A stretch of 35,453 nucleotides of DNA, taken from Chlamydiota bacterium (lineage in GTDB: Bacteria; Actinomycetota; Thermoleophilia; Solirubrobacterales; Solirubrobacteraceae). The notes beneath the pieces were generated by a model. The model worked only from the letters and a program-made list of their open reading frames with translations, made no database searches and was not told where the DNA came from. This document shows, in pieces, positions 24,116 through 32,121 of this stretch. Both the position numbers and the translations under genes were made by a program. Position 1 is the first letter of the stretch. The number at the start of each line of letters is the position of its first letter. Where the stretch lies: positions 1-35,453 of the forward strand of contig CAJCHW010000175.1 in NCBI GenBank assembly GCA_903970125.1, read 5' to 3'.

Positions 24116-25441
24116 ATGACGCTAGATCTGTTGCGCTTTACCACCGCGGGCTCGGTGGACGATGGCAAGAGCACGCTCATTGGGCGGCTGTTGTACGACA
24201 CCAAGCAGGTGCACGACGACCAGCTTGTGCACCTGATCGAGGCCAGCCTGCGGCGTGGCGGCGAGGGGGCGCTCGATCTCGCGCTGCTGACAGACGGCCT
24301 GCGCGCCGAGCGCGAGCAGGGGATCACGATCGACGTCGCGTACCGCTACTTCGCCACCGAGCGCCGCCGGTTCATCATCGCCGACTGCCCGGGACATTTG
24401 CAGTACACGCGCAACATGGCCACGGGTGCCTCCACGGCCGACCTCGCTGTCGTGCTCATCGACGCCCGCCACGGTGTGGTCGAGCAGTCGCGCAGGCACG
24501 CCTTTATCTCCGCCCTGCTGGGGATTCCCCGGCTGGTCGTGGCGATCAACAAGATGGACCTCGTCGATCACGCCGAGCAGCGCTTTGAGGAGATCATGGC
24601 GCAGTTCGCTACCTCGGCAGCGCAGCTGAGCGGCGTCAAGGACATCACGTACATCCCGATCTCGGCGCTGCAGGGCGACAACGTCGTCACGCGTTCCGAG
24701 CGCATGGACTGGTACGAGGGCACGACGCTGCTGGACCTGCTTGAGACCGTGGACGTCTCCTACGACCACCCCGACGAGATCCCCGCGCGCTTCCCTGTGC
24801 AGTGGGTCGTGCGCCCGCCCGCAGCAACCGCGAGCGCGGCCGAGTCGCAGTCCACCAACGGCCACCACACGACCCGGCACCATGCCCAGGACGACCCCGA
24901 CTACCGTGGCTACGCGGGCACGCTCGCCAGCGGCGCGCTGCACGTGGGCGACGACGTGGTCGTGCTTCCCGCAGGACAGCGCACATCGATCGCCGCAATC
25001 GACACCTTTGACGGTCCCCTGGAGGAGGCGCTTGCGCCGATGTCCGTGACGCTGCGCCTCGCTGACAACCTGGACATCTCGCGCGGCGAGCTGATCTGCC
25101 GGCCAAACGAGAGCCCTGCGGTCACACGCGAGTTCGAGGCCGACATCTGCTGGCTGGCCGAGCAGCCAATGCGGCCGGGTGGGCGCTACGTGCTCAAGCA
25201 CACCACCCGCCAGGCGCCCGCGATCATCGATTCCCTGCTGGATCTCGTCGATGTGCACTCGCTTGAGCGCGTGGGACCGCCTTCAGAGCTCAATCTCAAC
25301 GACATTGCCCGTGTGCGCGTGCGCACGAGCGCGCCCTTGATCGTGGACCCGTATGACTCAAACAGGCGCACGGGCAGCTTCATCCTCATCGACGAGGCCT
25401 CCAATGGCACCGTCGGCGCCGGCATGATCCGCTCAGCCTAG
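24116..25441 (+). CDS. cysN: Sulfate adenylyltransferase subunit 1 (GTPase)
   Basis: A 441-residue elongation-factor-like GTPase. The P-loop is GSVDDGKST (residues 12-20), REQGITIDVAYRYF is the switch I region, DCPGH is G3 (90-94) and NKMD is G4 (145-148). It drives sulfate activation by CysD through GTP hydrolysis. The chain stops after the beta-barrel domains, so there is no fused APS kinase, consistent with direct APS reduction by CysH. An insertion of about 25 residues at 235-259 (with GHHTTRHH) lies between VVRP and DYRGYAGT, where the family usually has only a few residues. ATG 24116 follows cysD by 15 bases with GGAAG seven bases upstream. It is the last gene of the sulfur operon. Confidence 0.95.
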   Translation: MTLDLLRFTTAGSVDDGKSTLIGRLLYDTKQVHDDQLVHLIEASLRRGGEGALDLALLTDGLRAEREQGITIDVAYRYFATERRRFIIADCPGHLQYTRNMATGASTADLAVVLIDARHGVVEQSRRHAFISALLGIPRLVVAINKMDLVDHAEQRFEEIMAQFATSAAQLSGVKDITYIPISALQGDNVVTRSERMDWYEGTTLLDLLETVDVSYDHPDEIPARFPVQWVVRPPAATASAAESQSTNGHHTTRHHAQDDPDYRGYAGTLASGALHVGDDVVVLPAGQRTSIAAIDTFDGPLEEALAPMSVTLRLADNLDISRGELICRPNESPAVTREFEADICWLAEQPMRPGGRYVLKHTTRQAPAIIDSLLDLVDVHSLERVGPPSELNLNDIARVRVRTSAPLIVDPYDSNRRTGSFILIDEASNGTVGAGMIRSA

Positions 25442-25471
25442 GCCGCACGTCGCAGCCACCACCGCTGCCGG

Positions 25472-25497
25472 TTGACTTACGCCGCCGAGCGTACGAT
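25472..25497 (+). promoter_or_regulatory. Candidate promoter of the secreted IPT-domain gene
   Basis: TTGACT (25472-25477) and TACGAT (25492-25497) resemble -35 and -10 boxes, but the 14-base spacer is short. A message from here would have a leader of about 95 bases ending in GGGAGGAG (25587-25594) before ATG 25599, unlike the leaderless genes around it. Confidence 0.3.
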
Positions 25498-25598
25498 GAT
25501 GGACCAAGTCCTGCGACGGCCCAGGAGGTGGCGTCGGTTGTGGGCCTCGGTGGCACCGGCCGTGTGAGATCGGCGGAACTGGAGACGGGAGGAGAACG

Positions 25599-27410
25599 AT
25601 GTTCAGAGGGCTGCGAGTTAGACCACTTGCGGTGGCGACCGCGCTGGGCATGTTCGCCGCTATGGGCGTTATCGCCGCAATGGCCGCAGCCAGTGGAGCG
25701 GCCGGCGCCGAAAAGACCTACTCGGCCACGATCGAAGCCAAGTGCGTGCTCGCGCCAGGCATCCTCAACGTGAAGGGCATCGTCTTCGTTACGACGACTG
25801 CGACCGGTCCGGAATCGCTCGAGGAAGGGTCGACCTTCCAGCTCCACAACGCGACCGCGGCGATCGACATCCCCGCGGAATGGAGCGACGAGTTTTACGC
25901 GGAAGGCGCGACCACCGTCCGAGGCCGCTTGACGGTCCTGGAAGCCAACCTCGTCGGGGGCGAACAGGAAGGCAAGACGACTGGCATCAACCTCGCCACG
26001 CCCCCGGAATACCCGGCCGGTTTGCCGTTCGAAGGCGGGGTTGAAACCGAAAAGCCCGGGCTCTGGAAGATCCCGTCTGGTCCGGAAGCCAAGGGATCGG
26101 CGTACACATTTGCGCCGGTGAAGGTGACCGGAGCGGCGGGTACCGACCTCAAGCTCAGCATTGGCACCGCGATGGGCTATGAAGGCGTCAAGAGCACGGG
26201 CAAGGGCATCCAGTTCAAGGTGACCGGCTACATGCCCAACGGTGAAATCGCCGGCCTGGACAACAACATCAAGCTCTCGTGCACAGCGCTGGACAACACA
26301 GTTCTGGCGGAGGTGCCGATTACGGGGACCACCACGACCGTATCCGCAAGTGCTTACACCTCCGGAGGTACGACCGGATCCGGAAGTGTAAGCACGGAAA
26401 CCTCGACCTGTGCGGATGAGTCTGACTTTCACTGTCCCCTCACCGGCTGCGAACCCACATGTACCTCCACGCACACGGCCTCGGAATCAAAATCCACAAG
26501 CAGCAGCGGCAGCAGCACATCCACCGTCACCGTCATGACGACAGACACAACCATGACCACGACATGCGTCCCCTACACGCTGACTCCCGAGCTCGTCCAA
26601 GTGGAACCAGGCCGGGGGTCGGCGAGCGGAGGGACGACAGTTACGATTACCGGCGCCAACCTTGGCGGAGTGACGGAAGTCCGGTTCGGCTCGAAGCCGG
26701 CGGCGAGCTTCGAAGTGCTCCCGGAAGGCAAGGTCCGGGCAGTAACCCCGCCGGGCACCGGCACTGTGAGCGTCGCAGTGCTAGGAAGCCCCGGTGGGTG
26801 TCATCGACTGGAAGGCTGGGGCTCATTCACCTACGAACCACCTCCGATCGAAACCATCCAGTACAACTCCTGGCCGCTGTCCGGCTCGATCACCCCCAGG
26901 AACCTCGGCCAGCCGATCACCCTGCCTGCCGGCTCGACGTTCTCCGGTTCCGGCGAACTGAACGACGAAACGGGCACGGGCACCGAGAAAGGCTCGATCT
27001 CGGTCCCAGCGTTCAAGTCCACCGTCAAGCTGCTGGGGCTGCCCATAACCCTGGGCGTCACCTTGACTCAGGCCAGCCCGCTGCAAGGCGCAATCGTGGA
27101 GAGCACCGTCGGCAACGAGACCCTGAAGATGCCCGCCAAGCTCAACCTGGGCATCACCTCGGTGGGGTTGCTGGGGTTGACCGTTCCCACCAGTTGCTCC
27201 ACGACCGAACCGCTTGCCGTGAGTCTGGGGGCCACCGCACCGACACACGAACTGCTCAAGGCCGGCTTCAGTGGCGCGGGCACCACCACGATCTCCACGC
27301 TGCGGTGCAGCGGAGGGTTCCTGGGGGCCGTCGTGGGCGAGCTGTTCGGGAGTCTGCTGTCCGGGTCCGGAGCTAGTTACTCGCTGGCGGTGAAAGCGCC
27401 GGGGGGTTGA
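25599..27410 (+). CDS. Large secreted protein with IPT/TIG domain
   Basis: A 603-residue exported protein of unknown function. Residues 1-37 are a signal peptide (basic start, hydrophobic ALGMFAAMGVIAAMAAA, AGA-E cleavage). Residues 38-235 form a beta-rich domain with one Cys near each end. Residues 240-330 are a Ser/Thr-rich linker with a small cysteine cluster (CADESDFHCPLTGCEPTC). Residues 335-425 are an IPT/TIG immunoglobulin-like domain (SGGTTVTITGANLGGVTEVRFG). Residues 430-603 are another beta-rich domain (LSGSITPRNLGQPITLPAGS, LGITSVGLLGLTVPTSC), recalling secreted actinobacterial proteins. It probably acts at or outside the cell surface. Glutamate is coded mostly by GAA here (about 30 GAA to 9 GAG by eye) whereas neighbours use almost only GAG, a sign of different origin. 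GGAGG gives a strong ribosome-binding site. Confidence 0.75.
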   Translation: MFRGLRVRPLAVATALGMFAAMGVIAAMAAASGAAGAEKTYSATIEAKCVLAPGILNVKGIVFVTTTATGPESLEEGSTFQLHNATAAIDIPAEWSDEFYAEGATTVRGRLTVLEANLVGGEQEGKTTGINLATPPEYPAGLPFEGGVETEKPGLWKIPSGPEAKGSAYTFAPVKVTGAAGTDLKLSIGTAMGYEGVKSTGKGIQFKVTGYMPNGEIAGLDNNIKLSCTALDNTVLAEVPITGTTTTVSASAYTSGGTTGSGSVSTETSTCADESDFHCPLTGCEPTCTSTHTASESKSTSSSGSSTSTVTVMTTDTTMTTTCVPYTLTPELVQVEPGRGSASGGTTVTITGANLGGVTEVRFGSKPAASFEVLPEGKVRAVTPPGTGTVSVAVLGSPGGCHRLEGWGSFTYEPPPIETIQYNSWPLSGSITPRNLGQPITLPAGSTFSGSGELNDETGTGTEKGSISVPAFKSTVKLLGLPITLGVTLTQASPLQGAIVESTVGNETLKMPAKLNLGITSVGLLGLTVPTSCSTTEPLAVSLGATAPTHELLKAGFSGAGTTTISTLRCSGGFLGAVVGELFGSLLSGSGASYSLAVKAPGG

Positions 27411-27420
27411 GCTGAGAGCT

Positions 27421-27458
27421 GGCGGGCGCGGGCCTCATGGCCGGCGCCGGCGCCCGCC
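27421..27458. terminator. Bidirectional hairpin between convergent genes
   Basis: GGCGGGCGC (27421-27429) pairs perfectly with GCGCCCGCC (27450-27458), with a smaller GGCC/GGCC hairpin inside the loop. It lies exactly between the stops of the secreted-protein gene and the toxin gene. There is no U tract, as is common in GC-rich actinobacteria. Confidence 0.65.
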
Positions 27459-27461
27459 GAA

Positions 27462-27863
27462 TCAGCCACTGCGAATGTCGATCAGTGCGACGGTGGTGGA
27501 GAGTTCAAGGATCTCCGGGTCGCCCGTGTACACCGGAACGCCGTGGTGTTCCGCGGTCGCCACACAGAACGCGTCAGCGAAAGACAACCCGCCTGCGGCC
27601 TTTAGGCGCGCCGCCGAAGTCACGAGGGACCAGGTCGGATCCTCAACCCGAATGGCACGCCGAATCGCCGCGGTGCGATCCTCGGCCAAGCGCCGTCCGT
27701 GTGATCGCATGACCGCGTAGTACACCTCGCCCAAATTGATCGACGACATCACGATGCCAGGACCAAGCAGATCCCGTGCCCCCGATGCCACGGGCTCGCC
27801 TTGGAGCAGAGCCACAATCGTCCACGCGTCGACGACGCCTGTCACCTCGTGCCGACTCCCCAT
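27462..27863 (-). CDS. vapC: PIN-domain toxin (VapC-like ribonuclease)
   Basis: A 133-residue PIN-domain protein. The acidic residues that bind magnesium are visible: Asp12 (VVDAWTI), Glu46 (NLGEVYY), Asp97 (SFADAF) and Asp115 (TGDPE). It is probably a toxin that cleaves tRNA or rRNA and is kept inactive by the AbrB-type protein encoded just upstream. ATG 27863 begins five bases after the antitoxin stop. A TTG at 27872, overlapping that stop, would add three residues. The cognate RNA target cannot be predicted. Confidence 0.88.
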   Translation of the reverse strand: MGSRHEVTGVVDAWTIVALLQGEPVASGARDLLGPGIVMSSINLGEVYYAVMRSHGRRLAEDRTAAIRRAIRVEDPTWSLVTSAARLKAAGGLSFADAFCVATAEHHGVPVYTGDPEILELSTTVALIDIRSG

Positions 27864-27868
27864 CGCAC

Positions 27869-28123
27869 TCAAGGATCCAGGCGGGTGGCCCGACGATCCT
27901 CCGTCACTCGGTCCCGGCGCCTGGATTGAGCAAGCTCATCGAGCGGGTTGGTATCGGCCTGCGGCAGCGAGGCCCAGAGCTCGTGGCCTGTGACCGCCTT
28001 CTGCACCCTGATGCCCGTGCCGTCGCGCTCCAGGACCACCTCATCACCAGGCGCGATCCCGAGCTCGTCACGCAGAACCTTGGGCAAAACCACCTGCCCT
28101 TTGGGCCCCACCTTGTAGGTCAT
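27869..28123 (-). CDS. AbrB/MazE-type antitoxin
   Basis: An 84-residue protein. Residues 1-43 form a SpoVT-AbrB swapped-hairpin DNA-binding domain (YKVGPKGQVVLPKVLRDELG, then PGDEVVLERDG). The C-terminal half (residues 44-84, polar, with RRRDR) would wrap and block the PIN toxin. It likely represses its own operon by binding near the TATACT box. The ATG at 28123 is preferred over an upstream frame because TATACT ends seven bases before it. This pairs an AbrB-fold antitoxin with a PIN toxin, a known VapBC variant. Confidence 0.88.
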   Translation of the reverse strand: MTYKVGPKGQVVLPKVLRDELGIAPGDEVVLERDGTGIRVQKAVTGHELWASLPQADTNPLDELAQSRRRDRVTEDRRATRLDP

Positions 28124-28130
28124 ACCGTCG

Positions 28131-28136
28131 AGTATA
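28131..28136 (-). promoter_or_regulatory. -10 box of the toxin-antitoxin operon
   Basis: TATACT on the minus strand, seven bases before ATG 28123; the closest match to TATAAT in the window. Likely leaderless promoter and autoregulatory target. Confidence 0.6.
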
Positions 28137-28259
28137 ACTTGCGTGCAGCCATGCTCGGGTGGCGTACGCTGGGCGACCTCATCCCCAGGAGCCACCTCGG
28201 ACTCTCCGACCCAGGGCGACAGCCGTGACCCCTTGCAGCGCTCCCGCCGTCAATCCTCC

Positions 28260-28265
28260 TAAGCT
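28260..28265 (+). promoter_or_regulatory. -10 box for the biotin carboxylase subunit
   Basis: TAAGCT, ten bases before ATG 28276, with no ribosome-binding site between. Fits the leaderless pattern. Confidence 0.45.
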
Positions 28266-28275
28266 TCCCGCTGCA

Positions 28276-30087
28276 ATGTTCTCGAAGATCCTGATAGCCA
28301 ACCGCGGCGAGATCGCGCTGCGCATCATCCGTGCCGCCGAGGAGCTGGGCATCGAGTCGGTGGCCGTCTACTCCGAGCAGGACCGCGACGCCAAGTATGC
28401 GGCGCGCGCCACCGAGGCCTACAACCTCGGCGCCGGGCCGCCCTCGGACAACTACCTCAACGTCGAGAAGATCATCGACGTGGCCAAGCGCTCCGGCGCC
28501 GAGGCAATTCACCCCGGATACGGGTTCCTCGCCGAGAACGCCCACTTTGCCAGCGCGTGCGAGGAGGCTGGGATCGTCTTCATCGGGCCCCCCGCGAGTG
28601 CGATCGAGGCGATGGGATCAAAGACGCGCGCACGGGAGCTGATGCAGAAGGCCGGGGTGCCGATCGTGCCCGGCACGACCGAGCCTGTGGCCACTGTCAA
28701 GGACGCGCTGAAGATCGCCCAGAAGGAGATCGGCTTTCCCGTCGCCGTCAAGGCCGCCGGCGGTGGCGGTGGCAAAGGGTTCCGCGTAGCCCTGACCGAG
28801 GCCGAGTTGCCAGATGCATTCGAGGGCGCCGCCCGCGAGGGCGAGAAGTTCTTCTCCGACGCCACCGTCTACCTGGAGCGTTATCTGCCCGACCCACGCC
28901 ACGTCGAGGTCCAGGTGCTCGCCGACAGCCACGGCAACGTCATCCACCTGGGCGAGCGCGACTGCTCGATCCAGCGCCGCCACCAGAAACTGATCGAGGA
29001 GTCCCCCGCACCGGAGTGGGTCGTTGACAGCGAGCTGCGCGAGCGCATCGGCCAGATCGGCGTCGAGGCCGCCCGCGCGGTCAACTACGTCGGCGCCGGC
29101 ACCGTCGAGGGCCTGCTCGCCGACGGCGAGTATTTCTTCTTGGAGATGAACACGCGCGTGCAGGTCGAGCACTGCGTGACCGAGCTGACCACCGGTATCG
29201 ACATCGTCAAGCAGGGGATCCAGGCGGCCGCCGGCGAGCCGCTTTCCTACACCCAGGCCGACATCCAGCTGCGCGGTCACGCGATCGAGTGCCGCATCAA
29301 CGCCGAGGACGCCTCGCGCAAGTTCGCGCCGACCCCAGGAAGCATCACCACCTACTCCGAGCCCTCCGGTCCCGGGGTGCGCATCGACTCCGGCGTCGGC
29401 GCCGGCGATGAAATCTCGCCCAACTACGACCCGATGGTGGCCAAGCTCATCTGCTGGGACTCCGACCGCGCGCAGGCCACCAGCCGCATGCTGCGCGCGC
29501 TGGCCGAATACGAGATCGGCGGGCTGACCACGCTGATCCCGTTTCACCGGGCGCTGCTTGCCACCGAGCAGTGGGCCCGCGGTGAGACCTGCCGCGATCT
29601 CGTCGAGGACGCCAAATGGCTGGCATCAACCGCACCGGCCCCCGCAGATGCCGTTGCAGCGCCGGACTCCGACGAGGACGAGCCGAAGGTCGCGCGCAAC
29701 TACACAGTCGAGGTCTCCGGCCGGCGCTTTGACGTCAATGTGATCGGACCCCCATCGCAGTTCGGCGCCACCAATGGCGCCGGCGCGGCGCCCGGCGCTC
29801 ACGCTCAGCGTCAAGCCCCAAAACGCGCGCAGCGCGGGGCGTCATCCGGTGGTGGCCCCGATACGCTCACCTCCCCGCTGCAGGGAAACATGTGGAAGGT
29901 TGTCGTCAAGCAGGGCGACACCGTCGAGGCCGGTCAGCTGCTTTGCATCATCGAGGCGATGAAGATGGAGAACGAGATCATGGCCCACAAGGCCGGCGTG
30001 ATCGTCGATCTGCCCATCACCGAGGGCGAGCCAATCGCCGCCGGCGCTCCCATCGCCACGATCACCGCTGCTGCCGGCGGCGCCTGA
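28276..30087 (+). CDS. pccA: Acyl-CoA carboxylase alpha chain (biotin carboxylase plus biotin carrier domain)
   Basis: A 603-residue fusion. Residues 1-450 are biotin carboxylase: FSKILIANRGEIALRIIRA, the ATP-grasp Gly-rich loop KAAGGGGGKGFR, HVEVQVLAD, RDCSIQRRHQKLIEE and EMNTRVQVEH. A linker region (about 480-535), rich in Ala, Pro and Gly, leads to the biotinyl domain, with Lys563 in EAMKMENE as the biotin site. It carboxylates biotin with ATP and bicarbonate and delivers it to the carboxyltransferase, most likely PccB encoded at 18581. It could also serve acetyl-CoA carboxylase. An upstream frame stays open for 39 codons, but homology starts at ATG 28276, which follows a TAAGCT box by ten bases. 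The gene stands alone after the toxin-antitoxin pair. Confidence 0.94.
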   Translation: MFSKILIANRGEIALRIIRAAEELGIESVAVYSEQDRDAKYAARATEAYNLGAGPPSDNYLNVEKIIDVAKRSGAEAIHPGYGFLAENAHFASACEEAGIVFIGPPASAIEAMGSKTRARELMQKAGVPIVPGTTEPVATVKDALKIAQKEIGFPVAVKAAGGGGGKGFRVALTEAELPDAFEGAAREGEKFFSDATVYLERYLPDPRHVEVQVLADSHGNVIHLGERDCSIQRRHQKLIEESPAPEWVVDSELRERIGQIGVEAARAVNYVGAGTVEGLLADGEYFFLEMNTRVQVEHCVTELTTGIDIVKQGIQAAAGEPLSYTQADIQLRGHAIECRINAEDASRKFAPTPGSITTYSEPSGPGVRIDSGVGAGDEISPNYDPMVAKLICWDSDRAQATSRMLRALAEYEIGGLTTLIPFHRALLATEQWARGETCRDLVEDAKWLASTAPAPADAVAAPDSDEDEPKVARNYTVEVSGRRFDVNVIGPPSQFGATNGAGAAPGAHAQRQAPKRAQRGASSGGGPDTLTSPLQGNMWKVVVKQGDTVEAGQLLCIIEAMKMENEIMAHKAGVIVDLPITEGEPIAAGAPIATITAAAGGA

Positions 30088-30094
30088 GCCCGCG

Positions 30095-30112
30095 CCGGCG
30101 CAACTGCGCCGG
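30095..30112. terminator. GC-rich hairpin between convergent genes
   Basis: CCGGCGC (30095-30101) and GCGCCGG (30106-30112) form a perfect 7-bp stem with loop AACT. It lies between the stop of the biotin carboxylase gene and the stop of the opposing HAD gene, so it can act for both. No U tract follows. Confidence 0.5.
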
Positions 30113-30116
30113 ACCC

Positions 30117-30797
30117 CTACAGCGCTTCCAGCAGCTTGGCAGCCTCGCGCAGGTTGGGAACTTCCGCCGTCGGTTTGGCCTGGCTGGATTCGAGCGTCTC
30201 CTTGCGGCGGTTGATCCAGACCACGGGCACGCGCGCCTTGACACACGGAGCGACGTCGTGATGGTGGCTGGCCGCAACATGGACCCACCCCTTCTTGCCT
30301 CCCAGCCGCCGCGCGAACTCGGTGAAGTGGGCGGGGTCCGGCTTGTACGAGCGCACCTGCTGGGCTGTGACCACCAGATCGAAGTCGCTGGGCAGATGCC
30401 TGCGCGTCTGGCCAAGCAGCTTGTCGTCGATGTTCGCGATCAACCCGAGCTTGAACTTCTTTGACAGCTTCGCCAGCTGCGCATTGGTTTCCTTGAACGG
30501 CACCCAGCGCGGGATCGATTCGGGCAAAAAGCGTGCCCGTGCCGGTTCCATTGTCCAGCCGATGCGCTCGGCCACCTTGACAGCCGTGCGGCGGAGCACC
30601 TCGGCGTAGAGCTCATAGGATCCCGCCTCAACCTCGCGCGAGACCTCGTGAAAGACCGCCAACAGCTCGTCGCGATCGATCGCCACGTCGTCCTTGGCGG
30701 CCTCCTTGACGAATGCGTCGTAGACGCCCGTCTCCCAGTCGATCAGCGAACCGTAGACGTCGAACGTCACCCAGACAACATTCTTTGGCAGTGGCAT
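30117..30797 (-). CDS. HAD-superfamily hydrolase (haloacid dehalogenase type II-like)
   Basis: A 226-residue HAD protein. Motif I is WVTFDVYGSLIDWE, with nucleophile Asp13. LGLIANIDDKLL is motif II, where the usual Ser/Thr is replaced (LSN-type becomes IAN). SYKPDPAHF supplies the motif III lysine, and VHVAASHHHDVAPC is motif IV. The overall pattern matches (S)-2-haloacid dehalogenase-like proteins, but many such genes act on unknown phosphate or halogen substrates, so the name is only a class label. ATG 30797 is chosen because a CATAAT box lies nine bases upstream; the frame is open further but has no domain there. It lies opposite to its neighbours, between the carboxylase and sucC. Confidence 0.82.
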   Translation of the reverse strand: MPLPKNVVWVTFDVYGSLIDWETGVYDAFVKEAAKDDVAIDRDELLAVFHEVSREVEAGSYELYAEVLRRTAVKVAERIGWTMEPARARFLPESIPRWVPFKETNAQLAKLSKKFKLGLIANIDDKLLGQTRRHLPSDFDLVVTAQQVRSYKPDPAHFTEFARRLGGKKGWVHVAASHHHDVAPCVKARVPVVWINRRKETLESSQAKPTAEVPNLREAAKLLEAL

Positions 30798-30806
30798 CGA
30801 GTCGGC

Positions 30807-30812
30807 ATTATG
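30807..30812 (-). promoter_or_regulatory. -10 box for the HAD hydrolase
   Basis: CATAAT on the minus strand, one base from TATAAT, nine bases before ATG 30797. Confidence 0.45.
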
Positions 30813-30921
30813 ACCTGCCACGCAATTTGCGGCCGCGGTGGGTGGTTCTGGGCGGCGCCAGGGGCCGCCAGCGGCGGTGCCAGCACGCACACCGCCGACG
30901 CGCCCTGCGGGCGCTGTGCAA

Positions 30922-30927
30922 TAGAGT
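30922..30927 (+). promoter_or_regulatory. -10 box for sucCD
   Basis: TAGAGT, twelve bases before ATG 30940; the spacing is at the long end of the pattern. No ribosome-binding site is visible. Confidence 0.35.
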
Positions 30928-30939
30928 CCCGCGCCGTCT

Positions 30940-32121
30940 ATGGATCTGCTCGAGTATCAGGGCAAGCAGCTGTTCGCCCGCCACGGACTCAACGTGTCGC
31001 CGGGGCATGTCGCCACCACCGTGGATGAGGCCGTGCAAGCGGCCGCCGACGCCGGCTACCCAGTGGTGGTCAAGGCCCAGGTCTTAATCGGTGGGCGCGG
31101 CAAGGCCGGCGGAGTCAAGCTTGCCGCAAACGAGGATGAGGTGCGCACCCACGCAAGCAACATCCTTGGCATGGATATCCGCGGCCACACCGTGCACACG
31201 CTCTGGATCGAGCACGCCTCCGACATCGCCAGCGAGTACTACGCCTCGGTCCTGCTGGACCGCTCGGCGTCGGCGCCGCTCGTGATCTTCAGCGTCGAGG
31301 GCGGCGTCGAGATCGAGGAGGTCGCTCACAACAGCCCCGACAAGCTTGTGCGCCGCCACGTCGACGCCCTGGACGGCCTCTCGCACGCCGAAGCCCTTGC
31401 GATCGCCACCGAGGGCCAGGCCGACGAGGATGTGCGCGAGGGCGTTGCCGCGGCGCTCAAAGCGCTGTATGAGACCTGGGTTGCCGAGGACGCCTCGCTC
31501 GTGGAGATCAACCCGCTTATCGTGACCCCCGAGCGTCAGGTCAAGGCGCTGGACGCCAAGGTGACCCTGGACGACAACGCGCTGTTTCGCCACCCCGACA
31601 ACCAGGGGCTCTCCGATACCGCCAACGAGGACCCGATCGAGCACCACGCGCACGAGCAAGGGCTTCAGTACGTCAAGCTCGACGGTGACATCGGCATCCT
31701 TGGCAACGGCGCCGGCCTGGTCATGTCCACGCTCGACGTCGTCGCCCAGGCAGGCGGCGCGCCCGCGAACTTCCTCGACGCCGGTGGCGGTTCCGACGCA
31801 GCCAAGATCACTCAAGCCGTCGAGGTGATCCTCTCAAACCCCGCCGTCAAGGCCGTGTTGTTCAACATCTTCGGCGGGATCACCCGCTGCGACGAGGTGG
31901 CGCGGGGCCTGATCACGGCTTTCGAGCAGATCAAGCCGCAGCTGCCCTTCGTGGTGCGGCTCGACGGAACCAACGACGTCGCCGGACGGGCCCTGCTCGC
32001 CGACGCCAAGCTTCCCAACGTCCACGCCGCGCACACCATGAACCAGGCGGCCGAGATGGTCGTCGCGCTTGCCGCCGGGCTGCCGGTGCCAGGCACCGAT
32101 GACGCTAGCGTGGGCAGCTGA
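30940..32121 (+). CDS. sucC: Succinyl-CoA ligase (ADP/GDP-forming) beta subunit
   Basis: A 393-residue ATP-grasp subunit. It starts MDLLEYQGKQLFARHGLNV and has VVVKAQVLIGGRGKAGGVKLA (nucleotide-binding loop), LVEINPLIVT, GNGAGLVMSTLDVV, FLDAGGGSDAAKI and FNIFGGITRCDEVARG, all standard. With SucD it interconverts succinyl-CoA and succinate with formation of a nucleoside triphosphate, in the citric acid cycle and at the end of the propionate route coded in this window. Its stop TGA shares one base with the sucD ATG (TGATG), so the pair is translationally coupled. Confidence 0.96.
   Translation: MDLLEYQGKQLFARHGLNVSPGHVATTVDEAVQAAADAGYPVVVKAQVLIGGRGKAGGVKLAANEDEVRTHASNILGMDIRGHTVHTLWIEHASDIASEYYASVLLDRSASAPLVIFSVEGGVEIEEVAHNSPDKLVRRHVDALDGLSHAEALAIATEGQADEDVREGVAAALKALYETWVAEDASLVEINPLIVTPERQVKALDAKVTLDDNALFRHPDNQGLSDTANEDPIEHHAHEQGLQYVKLDGDIGILGNGAGLVMSTLDVVAQAGGAPANFLDAGGGSDAAKITQAVEVILSNPAVKAVLFNIFGGITRCDEVARGLITAFEQIKPQLPFVVRLDGTNDVAGRALLADAKLPNVHAAHTMNQAAEMVVALAAGLPVPGTDDASVGS

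Noticed and set aside
24122-25258. Long minus-strand open frame inside cysN
   Set aside because: Antisense shadow caused by GC-rich codon structure; cysN is unambiguous on the other strand.
25499-25567. 22-codon Arg/Trp-containing frame before the secreted-protein gene
   Set aside because: Its ATG lies only one base after the TACGAT box, so the transcript would begin downstream of it; no ribosome-binding site.
28159-28275. Longer N-terminus for the biotin carboxylase
   Set aside because: The 39 extra codons are Pro/Arg-rich without homology, and a promoter box sits ten bases before ATG 28276.
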